Shown: positions 15,707 through 21,729 of the stretch, one piece after another | Position numbering within the stretch: position 1 is the stretch's first letter | How the letters are laid out: each line of letters starts with the position of its first letter | Assembly (NCBI GenBank): GCA_910586445.1 | Contig: CAJUHV010000067.1 | Location: 1 to 21,729, forward strand | Length of the DNA: 21,729 nt | Reading direction: 5' to 3' | From: an uncultured Eubacterium sp. | Lineage (GTDB): Bacteria; Bacillota; Clostridia; Lachnospirales; Lachnospiraceae | Position numbers and translations under genes: made by a program | Notes under the pieces: generated by a model | The model's input: the letters and a program-made list of their open reading frames with translations, nothing else | Databases searched by the model: none | What the model was told of the DNA's origin: nothing

Positions 15707-16672
15707 ATGGAAAATTCAGAATGTATTAAAATAAACCTAAGAAAAACAGCTATAATCGGCTGTGGTTTTGTCGGATCAACAATAGCATTTTCTTTAATGC
15801 AGAGCGGTTTATTTTCGGAAATGGTTCTAATTGATGCCGATGCCGACCGTGCAGAGGGCGAGGCACTGGATATCAGCCACGGCACGCCGTTTGCAAGGCC
15901 GATGAAAATATATGCCGGCTCGTATAAAGACATTTCAGATGCCGCTGTCATTATTATTACTGCCGGTGCAAATCAAAAGCCGGACGAAACAAGACTGGAT
16001 CTTGTTACGAAAAATACCAAAATTATGCGTTCTGTCGTCACTGAAATTATGAAGCATGGGTGTGAGGGCATTCTCCTTATCGTATCAAATCCGGTTGATA
16101 TCCTGACCTATGAAGCATTGAAAATGTCGGGCCTGCCAAGCAACCGTGTCATCGGTTCTGGAACCGTGCTGGATACCGGGCGTTTAAAAAGCGAGCTGGG
16201 CGAACACTTAGGCGTGGACAGCCGCAGCATCCATGCATTTATTATCGGAGAACATGGCGACAGCGAGATCGCCGCGTTCAGCAGTGCAAACGTATCCGGC
16301 GTCCCGCTTCATGATGTCTGCGAAATGCGTGGTTTTTATCATCATGAAGAAGCAATGCACAGGATTGCCCATACAGTAAAAAACAGTGCCTATGAAATCA
16401 TCGAAAAGAAAAAAGCCACATACTACGGCATTGCAATGGCGGTACGCCGCATCTGTGAAGCAATTGTGCGCGACGAAAAATCGATTCTTCCGGTATCCGT
16501 TATGCTGGATCATGTATACGGCCTGCATGATATTGTGTTAAGTATGCCGACTATCATCGGCGCAACGGGCGCAGAAGGGCATATGCCAATCTCCTTAAAT
16601 GAAGATGAACAGGAACAATTAAAGACATCTGCTAATCTTCTTAAAGATATTATAACTAAAATCAGTAATTAA
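15707..16672 (+). CDS. ldh: L-lactate dehydrogenase
   Basis: The enzyme reduces pyruvate to L-lactate with NADH in the cytosol. With the ATG at 15707 it has 321 residues, normal for the family. GCGFVGS (18-24) is the nucleotide-binding loop and D43 in LIDAD selects NAD. The specificity loop GANQKPDETRLDL (87-99) has Q90 rather than the arginine of malate dehydrogenases, which favours lactate. R96, N128, R159 and H183 in IGEHGDS complete the active site. I prefer 15707 because AAGGA (15692-15696) precedes it and it gives the family N-terminus; ATGs at 15668 and 15680 lack good sites. The gene seems to stand alone. No Rex dyad is seen upstream, although ATTTTGCAT and ATGCGAAAAT form an imperfect dyad at about 15623-15645. 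Confidence 0.93.
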   Translation: MENSECIKINLRKTAIIGCGFVGSTIAFSLMQSGLFSEMVLIDADADRAEGEALDISHGTPFARPMKIYAGSYKDISDAAVIIITAGANQKPDETRLDLVTKNTKIMRSVVTEIMKHGCEGILLIVSNPVDILTYEALKMSGLPSNRVIGSGTVLDTGRLKSELGEHLGVDSRSIHAFIIGEHGDSEIAAFSSANVSGVPLHDVCEMRGFYHHEEAMHRIAHTVKNSAYEIIEKKKATYYGIAMAVRRICEAIVRDEKSILPVSVMLDHVYGLHDIVLSMPTIIGATGAEGHMPISLNEDEQEQLKTSANLLKDIITKISN

Positions 16673-17212
16673 TATATTGGGCTATTTAAACGTACCTCTA
16701 TAAAGCAGTCCTTATCTATAGTAACTATTTTTCAGAGTATCCTATGTTTTAAATATTTACTATAGAATAAATCTTTTTGATATCTGCAATAAAATAAACT
16801 TTTTAGATCTTACCATAGTATGAATCTTTCTAATTTTTCTATGGTGTGCATCTTTCTGATATTTTTTATAGAACGATATTTTTTAGGTCTTCATTATAAG
16901 ACGTTCCTTTTTCAGATCTTCACGTTACGCTAAAATCTGCTGCCTTACGAAAATCTGCCAGATTCAAAAAAGCATTTATTATGATGCCATTTTGATTTTA
17001 TCAGATTTTATAATATCGTCATGTAAAAAATATACTCAGCATAAATGAATTTTTACACCCGCGTATACTGTCATTATTTTGCCGCTGCGATGAGCTTGAG
17101 AATTTCGTAAGAAAATAAATCAGATTCTGAAAGAAAATCGCATACGCAAGGATAAGAAAACTAACTTTATACCATTTATACTATATATACAAAGCTTATG
17201 GAGGATGATAAA
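16673..17212. other. Long AT-rich gap between ldh and the C39-like gene
   Basis: This 540-bp gap holds the 27-bp array (16762-16923), then TTACG-linked AAAATCTGC motifs repeated twice (about 16927-16960), and AT-rich sequence up to the next gene. No clear terminator follows ldh. TATACT (17178-17183) is a possible -10 for the C39-like gene. I saw no gene or RNA that I could name. Confidence 0.5.
16762..16923. repeat. Diverged tandem array, period about 27 bp
   Basis: Six similar units start at about 16762, 16789, 16815, 16841, 16868 and 16896, which gives spacings of 27, 26, 26, 27 and 28 bp. Each begins ATA/ATG plus a few purines, then a T run, then a GATCT/GATAT-like end; a rough consensus is ATAGAATGAATCTTTTTGA followed by about 8 less fixed bases. 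A further similar unit is at about 16718. The units are too diverged and unspaced to be CRISPR. Confidence 0.5.
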
Positions 17213-18121
17213 ATGACAAAATCAACAGCTCTGATCACACAAAAGCAGCTTCGACGCAGAAAACGCCAGGCAGTACGCCGTGCAGCCTGTCTTACACTGC
17301 TGTTGGGCGGAATCGTCATAACGCTTAGGACAGCAACAAATTATATGCTGTCATCTGATACTGCCCCAATTGAAGATCATCATGTACAGGCAGCTTCATC
17401 CGTCACTGTAAAAGCACCAGTGGAACGACATTCTATGAATATAAATGCTGATTTAAAAAAATATGCGTCTGCAAGCAAGACTGCGGAAATGATTTACAAA
17501 AACCGAGACGAATATCCAGAAGCCCTGCTCAACGCATATATAAATAATCCAGAGATGGAAGATTTTGTAGCAGGATACTTAAATGCAGATAAGACTTCAT
17601 CTCAAAACGAAGGACTGACTGCTCAGGAAAAAGAAGAGTCTTTTCCACTGCTGCTGCAGTGGGACAAGCGCTGGGGCTATGCACCTTATGGCGGCAGCAT
17701 TATAGGCCTATCCGGGTGCGGCCCAACCTGCCTGTCTATGGTACTGATTACATTGACAGGAAATGAAACGCAGACACCGGCACAAGTAGCACAGTTTAGC
17801 GCAGCAAATGGTTATTATATAGAGGGCAGCGGTACAGCATGGTCGCTGATGACGGAGGGTGCCGCACAGCTTGGACTGTCCGCCAGAGAACTGCCGCTGG
17901 CAGAATCTACTATGAAGTCTGCATTAGACAACGGACAGCCGATCATCTGCTCCATGGCTCCCGGAGATTTTACTACTGAGGGACATTTTATACTGATCTA
18001 TGGATACAATGAAGATGGATTTTTAGTAAATGATCCAAACTGCCGCTCCAGAAGCAGCCAGTCCTGGACTTTTGAAAGGCTGTCCGGGCAGATTAAAAAC
18101 TTATGGGCTTATTCATTATAA
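17213..18121 (+). CDS. Membrane-anchored C39-like cysteine peptidase
   Basis: This 302-residue protein has a basic N-terminus (KQLRRRKRQAVRRAA, 11-25), one membrane segment (about 26-45, not followed by an obvious signal peptidase site), a linker (about 50-140), and a Peptidase_C39_2-type domain (about 143-300) that should face outside the cell. The catalytic set is visible: Q149 in LLLQWDKRWG, C169 in GLSGCGPTCLSMV, H258 in GHFILIYGY, and D274 in VNDPN. The ATG at 17213 follows GGAGG by 8 bp; the in-frame ATG at 17198 overlaps that site. Stand-alone C39-like proteins are common in Clostridia and their substrates are mostly unknown. No bacteriocin, ABC exporter or precursor with a double-glycine leader is nearby, so a leader-peptidase role is not supported. 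It converges on the blaR1-like gene. Confidence 0.87.
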   Translation: MTKSTALITQKQLRRRKRQAVRRAACLTLLLGGIVITLRTATNYMLSSDTAPIEDHHVQAASSVTVKAPVERHSMNINADLKKYASASKTAEMIYKNRDEYPEALLNAYINNPEMEDFVAGYLNADKTSSQNEGLTAQEKEESFPLLLQWDKRWGYAPYGGSIIGLSGCGPTCLSMVLITLTGNETQTPAQVAQFSAANGYYIEGSGTAWSLMTEGAAQLGLSARELPLAESTMKSALDNGQPIICSMAPGDFTTEGHFILIYGYNEDGFLVNDPNCRSRSSQSWTFERLSGQIKNLWAYSL

Positions 18122-18183
18122 CTGCTGCCGGCTTGAATTTTAAAATTTGCCTAAACAAATAAAAAAACATGAGCATATTGATT

Positions 18184-18265
18184 AACTATAGAAAGCACGC
18201 TGCGCGAACTTTCTATTGTCATGAACTATAGAAAGCACGCTGCGCGAACTTTCTATTGTCATGAA
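18184..18265. repeat. Hairpin repeat, copies 2 and 3 in tandem
   Basis: Two exact 40-bp units (18184-18223 and 18224-18263) stand head to tail, with two more bases of a third. Each has GAAAG and CTTTC arms around CACGCTGCGCG and an unpaired AA, and ends in TATTGTCATG. They match copy 1 at 1645-1684 apart from the outer stem and one base of the inner stem. They lie between the C39-like gene and the terminator shared with the blaR1-like gene. Confidence 0.9.
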
Positions 18266-18271
18266 TAAAAC

Positions 18272-18305
18272 CAGCCTGCCGGACGCGGAAGCGTTCAGCA
18301 GGCTG
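18272..18305 (-). terminator. Terminator of the blaI-blaR1-like pair
   Basis: CAGCCTGC (18272-18279) pairs with GCAGGCTG (18298-18305), with an inner ACGC-GGAA-GCGT stem. On the minus strand it is followed by GGTTTTATT, 6 nt after the blaR1-like stop. On the plus strand it is followed by ATTTGTT, so it may also stop transcription from the C39-like gene. Confidence 0.85.
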
Positions 18306-18310
18306 ATTTG

Positions 18311-21223
18311 TTAATCTATATAAAATTTTCCGTCCTCAAACAAAACATCAAACTCCGTTAATGAGTCCTCTACATCTTCCATATACCACAAAAATCCAAT
18401 TGCTCCTGTTACCTCCACCTTCAGCTTAATCCTGCCATCCTTCATCTCGTAATAGTAGTTATTTGAATAATTAACTTCTATTGTATCTTTATGTTCTTCG
18501 TAATCCGGTGAGGCTGTCAGATCAATCTCTTTTTTTGTCCTGCCGTCCTTTTGGATCAGAATTTTTCCATGCTCCTCGTCGAAATGGATGAATTTCCCGA
18601 CCTGCTGCAGCTGATCCGATTCTTCGATCTCATAGCCCGCTATCGTATGATCCTGCTGCAGATCAAAAACGGTCAATCCTCCTACAGAAATTCCAGTCCC
18701 ATGACCGGCTAAATAGATACAGACAATTTCTTTTTCCCGATCACTGTCGATATCCTCAAAATATACAGATGGAGCCGCATACCCGTAGTCCCCGCATATA
18801 CTCCTGTCAAAATAGGAATAGTTCCCCTTGTATCGTATGACCGTCCCGCGGCTATGATAATTTTTCATGAAATAGCCATATACATAAAGATCCTCCCTCG
18901 CATCCTCATACAAGGATACAATCTGTCCATCATATGCGCTTTTACCATATGCACTTCTACCATCTGAATTCCACATCTGCTCCAAAATCTTTTCCAGATC
19001 CAGCGCATTGTCATATTCCTCATGCGGAATCTGTGCCAGCATGCGGACAAACTTTTCAGATTCTCCCGGCAGCTGTTCTTTCATAAAATTTCCCTGCGTG
19101 TCAAAATCGACCAGATGCGGCTGTTCTTCCAAGCTGTCGTTATCTACGGTATAGCGGATTCTGCAGCCGATTCCTGTTTCTGAAACAGGCTGTGCCTCAC
19201 ACTCTAGAAAACCATCCCTTGAAAATTCCAAAGAACCGTTCTGATAGGACAGCACTCCGTTTAAATATCCATAGACACACATTGTAAACGGCACGGATTC
19301 TGAATAGATTTCATCCGGCATGACCGAAGCTACGAAAAACAAATCTTTTTCACCATTTCCGTCAAAATCTTCATATGCGCATCCTGTAATGTGCATATTG
19401 TTTTTGACCAGCCGCAGGTCATCCTGGCGGAAACGCGCATACCACCTGCGTGCCTCCTTATTTGTCATGCCATGCACTGCTGCCAGCTGCTGCCATTCTT
19501 CCTGCAGGGACTGCCCATCATCTCCTGCGCCGCTGCCTTCTTCCGCTTCATCCGGCTCCTGTGCATTATTGACCGCATAGATCCACCAGCCCTCCTGTCC
19601 GTCGATTTTGGAAAACCAGATCTCACCGTTTCCCATGCCATAGCCCATATAATTGCTGATCATCTGGCTGATGTCTGTACCCAATACAGCGTTTTTCCAC
19701 CGTTCATTCGCGATTTTATCGTAGTTTTCCACAAACTCCGTCTTATTCTGCACATATACTTCAGCTGCGTCAATCTCAATGCGGATTGGAAAATGGATCA
19801 GCTGCGCCAGTTCATTTTTCTTTTCCGCTTTTACAAGACGGATGATTTCTTCAGCAAATTTATATGGATCACTGCGTATATCTGCATTATATGCGCTGTC
19901 TGCGCCGTCTTTCTTCTGGCTGCCAGTACTATTTACGTTCTCTGTTTTTATATCTCCTGTATCGGCATTTCCTTTGTTTACGTCAGATTTATCTGCATTA
20001 TATTGATCTGGATTATATTGATCTGCATTATGTTGATCTGCATACGCGCTCTCCGCTTTGGAAGTCTTATCCTGTGATGTCTGGGATATGTGCATTTCTG
20101 CTTCTATATTTCTGGATGACAAAAACAGCACGCCGCTTATCCCGATAAACACAGCCAGCAGCAGGCTCACCATTCTGCGCGGCTTTTTCACACGCAGAAT
20201 GTGCCGGATTCTGTTTCCTATATTGCTCTCGCCAAAGTACATCGTAAAAGACAAACCGCTTGCGTGTGCCGCATATTCCAATAAAGTGCCGGAATATGCT
20301 TTGCGCTCCTCCATGCTTTTTCCACGCAGGACACATTCATCGCAGTACATTTCCATATCTTTTCCCATCAGGGATACGGCGAGCCAGACGAGCGGATGAA
20401 ACCAGTACACTGCCAGTGCAGCTGCCGCAATGCACTTGATGACCGGATCGAAATTTTTAATATGCTGCCGTTCATGTGCCAGTATATCTGCCATCTGGGC
20501 ACACGCAATATCACACGGCAGGTAAATCCTGGGCACAACTCCCGGCATTACAAAAGGCACATCTGTCTGCCCTGATACCCAGTATCCATGCATGGAGGCA
20601 GCAGCCTTGTCTGTAATCCTGTTATACGTTCCCGTCCGCTGCAGACTGCCGCATTCCTGCCCATATACAAATACTGCATCAGACATTTTTTTCCGCAGCC
20701 TTACATACTGATACAGATCCAGCAGCGCCAGTACACATGCACCCGCCAGCCATATGACGGCTCCCCATGTCTTTACTTGATCCGGCACATAAATGCTGCC
20801 CTGCTGCGCAGCCTGCCTTTCTTCTGAAAAACTGTTTTCCGATTTCCCAGTCTGTCCATTCATGCTATTCTGCTGGTTCTGCATCCATTGATTTTCTGCC
20901 GTATGCATCTGCTCCGGAGAGGCTTCTGATAAAAACGATTCCGTTTTCCTGCCCGATGCCTGCCCCTTCAAATGACTGCTTTGATTCTCATCCGCCGCCC
21001 GGCTGTCCATTCCCAGATTGCGTACCGTATAAAACGAGCCGTGAAACAGCGGCGGAGCCAAAAGGCATGCCAGGAGCAGAACCCATAAAATACGCACATA
21101 TCCTTTTGACCAGCGCTTCGTCACAAGGCGAAACACAAGAATCAGCAGAATAAATACCGCCCCGGCTGCACTATTTGGCAGTACCATGTCATAAAAAATT
21201 GATTCAAACGTTAACCCAGCCAT
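18311..21223 (-). CDS. BlaR1/MecR1-like M56 sensor metalloprotease with large extracellular region
   Basis: The 970-residue protein starts with an M56 membrane protease. Segments are seen at about 17-34, 42-60, 153-171, 262-280 and 350-368. The zinc site is HERQH (250-254) with a downstream EMYCDECVL (291-299) supplying the third ligand. After TM5 there is a polar linker (about 375-445) with NADQY repeats, then a large domain outside the cell. That part holds an NTF2-like-looking stretch (about 450-555) and two Ca-binding, FG-GAP-like motifs DFDGNGEKD (619-627) and DIDSDREKE (824-832). No STxK penicillin-binding sensor is seen, so a beta-lactam signal is unlikely. The ATG at 21223 follows GGAGG. 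It should cleave or inactivate the BlaI-like repressor encoded just upstream when its signal binds; that role is known of the family and inferred here. Confidence 0.85.
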   Translation of the reverse strand: MAGLTFESIFYDMVLPNSAAGAVFILLILVFRLVTKRWSKGYVRILWVLLLACLLAPPLFHGSFYTVRNLGMDSRAADENQSSHLKGQASGRKTESFLSEASPEQMHTAENQWMQNQQNSMNGQTGKSENSFSEERQAAQQGSIYVPDQVKTWGAVIWLAGACVLALLDLYQYVRLRKKMSDAVFVYGQECGSLQRTGTYNRITDKAAASMHGYWVSGQTDVPFVMPGVVPRIYLPCDIACAQMADILAHERQHIKNFDPVIKCIAAAALAVYWFHPLVWLAVSLMGKDMEMYCDECVLRGKSMEERKAYSGTLLEYAAHASGLSFTMYFGESNIGNRIRHILRVKKPRRMVSLLLAVFIGISGVLFLSSRNIEAEMHISQTSQDKTSKAESAYADQHNADQYNPDQYNADKSDVNKGNADTGDIKTENVNSTGSQKKDGADSAYNADIRSDPYKFAEEIIRLVKAEKKNELAQLIHFPIRIEIDAAEVYVQNKTEFVENYDKIANERWKNAVLGTDISQMISNYMGYGMGNGEIWFSKIDGQEGWWIYAVNNAQEPDEAEEGSGAGDDGQSLQEEWQQLAAVHGMTNKEARRWYARFRQDDLRLVKNNMHITGCAYEDFDGNGEKDLFFVASVMPDEIYSESVPFTMCVYGYLNGVLSYQNGSLEFSRDGFLECEAQPVSETGIGCRIRYTVDNDSLEEQPHLVDFDTQGNFMKEQLPGESEKFVRMLAQIPHEEYDNALDLEKILEQMWNSDGRSAYGKSAYDGQIVSLYEDAREDLYVYGYFMKNYHSRGTVIRYKGNYSYFDRSICGDYGYAAPSVYFEDIDSDREKEIVCIYLAGHGTGISVGGLTVFDLQQDHTIAGYEIEESDQLQQVGKFIHFDEEHGKILIQKDGRTKKEIDLTASPDYEEHKDTIEVNYSNNYYYEMKDGRIKLKVEVTGAIGFLWYMEDVEDSLTEFDVLFEDGKFYID
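19991..20045. repeat. 15-bp coding tandem repeat
   Basis: Three full units and one partial unit of ATCTGCATTATATTG type (19991-20005, 20006-20020, 20021-20035, 20036-20045) lie inside the blaR1-like gene. On the coding strand they give the five-residue unit NADQY/NPDQY/NADQH in the linker after the last membrane segment. The period is a multiple of three, so copy-number change would only alter linker length. Confidence 0.85.
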
Positions 21224-21287
21224 AACAGCCTCCTCTCCTGCAGGAATAATTTTTCAAACACGTCCTAACCATAATCGCTCCGTTTTG

Positions 21288-21647
21288 TCAGTTTTCCTCC
21301 GCCTCCTGAATCAGCTTCTTCAATTTCTCAGCCTCATCTTTCGTCAGCTTCTTATCCTTTAAATACGCATTGATAAAGGATGGCAGGCTCCCGCCAAATT
21401 TTTTGTTCAGAAAATCATTGCTTTCCTGCTTCTGAATGCAGTCCCGTGTTACAAGCGGACACACAACCGCATCTTCATTTTTTACTACCTGCTTCTGGCA
21501 CAATTTGCGTATAACGGTGTATGTCGTAGATTTTTTCCAGTCCAGCCGTTCGGCACAGATCCGTACCAGCTCCATGGAATTGACCGGTGCCTCTTCCCAT
21601 AAGATTTCCATAAAGCGGTATTCGCTTTCATTGATATGATATGCCAT
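21288..21647 (-). CDS. BlaI/MecI-family transcriptional repressor
   Basis: This 119-residue protein is close to the usual length of the BlaI/MecI/CopY family. The winged helix lies at about 5-70, with ESEYRFMEILWEEAPVNSMEL (7-27) and LDWKKSTTYTVIRKLCQK (35-52), the recognition helix region. The rest is a charged dimerisation helix ending KKLIQEAEEN. The ATG at 21647 follows AAAGGAG at 6 bp. It is the first gene of a pair with the M56 protease gene, 64 nt downstream. In known systems the protease relieves repression when a signal is sensed. It probably represses its own promoter, which lies partly at the window edge. The regulon and the signal are not visible. Confidence 0.92.
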   Translation of the reverse strand: MAYHINESEYRFMEILWEEAPVNSMELVRICAERLDWKKSTTYTVIRKLCQKQVVKNEDAVVCPLVTRDCIQKQESNDFLNKKFGGSLPSFINAYLKDKKLTKDEAEKLKKLIQEAEEN

Positions 21648-21729
21648 ATGTGACTCCTTTCTTTTTCTATTTCTGTAGGCGTTTGCGAAACGCCAGAACC
21701 CACATAAATACGGGATTCTTTTTGTTACA
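21648..21729 (-). promoter_or_regulatory. Upstream region of the blaI-like gene
   Basis: A perfect 7-bp inverted repeat GGCGTTT/AAACGCC (21678-21694, 3-bp centre) lies about 31 bp before the start codon, with flanking TTCT/AGAA that extends it. It may be the autoregulatory operator, or a hairpin in the leader. The usual BlaI TACA/TGTA dyad is not seen in this stretch, and the promoter may lie beyond the window. Confidence 0.4.

Noticed and set aside
16762..16923. Regular repeats considered as a CRISPR array
   Set aside because: The units are adjacent, diverged and without spacers, and no cas gene is present.
19391..20077. 228-codon plus-strand ORF opposite the blaR1-like gene
   Set aside because: It is the antisense shadow of a well-supported gene, and its product is a Cys/Ile-rich stretch with no family features.
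18311..21223. Beta-lactam resistance regulator BlaR1 in the strict sense
   Set aside because: There is no penicillin-binding sensor motif and no beta-lactamase gene in the window.

Overview
The window looks like the chromosome of a low-to-mid GC, anaerobic, butyrate-producing Firmicute, most likely a Lachnospiraceae-type Clostridium relative. The reasons are a butyryl-CoA:acetate CoA-transferase with a Rex-type operator, a tryptophan T-box in front of the trp genes, LuxS/MtnN, an L-lactate dehydrogenase, a BlaI/BlaR1-like pair, strong AGGAGG-like ribosome binding sites, and a decayed PD-(D/E)XK (Rpn-like) transposase tail. The genus assignment is inference from family resemblance; no 16S or other marker is present.

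Layout. From 177 to 13577 every gene is on the minus strand. Transcription enters at a CorA-like transporter (12747-13577) and a large SWIM/SNF2 helicase (9214-12522). It then passes a tryptophan T-box leader (about 9182-8600) and the trpD-C-F-B-A cluster (8598-3983). Next come luxS-mtnN (3865-2650), a conserved protein of unknown function (1807-2433) and the butyryl-CoA:acetate CoA-transferase gene (177-1517). The right part is mixed. On the plus strand are a class V aminotransferase (14007-15149), ldh (15707-16672) and a membrane-anchored C39-like peptidase (17213-18121). Converging on the last is a minus-strand blaI-blaR1-like pair (21647-18311).

How the genes work together. The trp cluster carries five steps from anthranilate to tryptophan, but trpE and trpG are absent, so anthranilate must come from genes elsewhere or from outside. 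The leader has a UGG specifier and a UGGC tRNA-end bulge, both matching tRNA-Trp. LuxS and MtnN recycle S-adenosylhomocysteine and yield AI-2. The CoA-transferase completes butyrate formation and its promoter carries a perfect Rex-type dyad, so NADH/NAD+ control is likely. Ldh is a competing redox sink, with no such dyad seen.

Most noteworthy non-coding items: (i) the Rex-type operator at the but promoter; (ii) a T-box whose antiterminator halves are about 177 nt apart, with a 23-codon ORF in the gap; (iii) a hairpin repeat present three times (once near but, twice in perfect 40-bp tandem near 18.2 kb) with paired base changes in the stem; (iv) a diverged tandem array of about 27-bp period after ldh. 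I saw no CRISPR array, rRNA, tRNA, or complete insertion sequence, and no clearly new multi-gene system.
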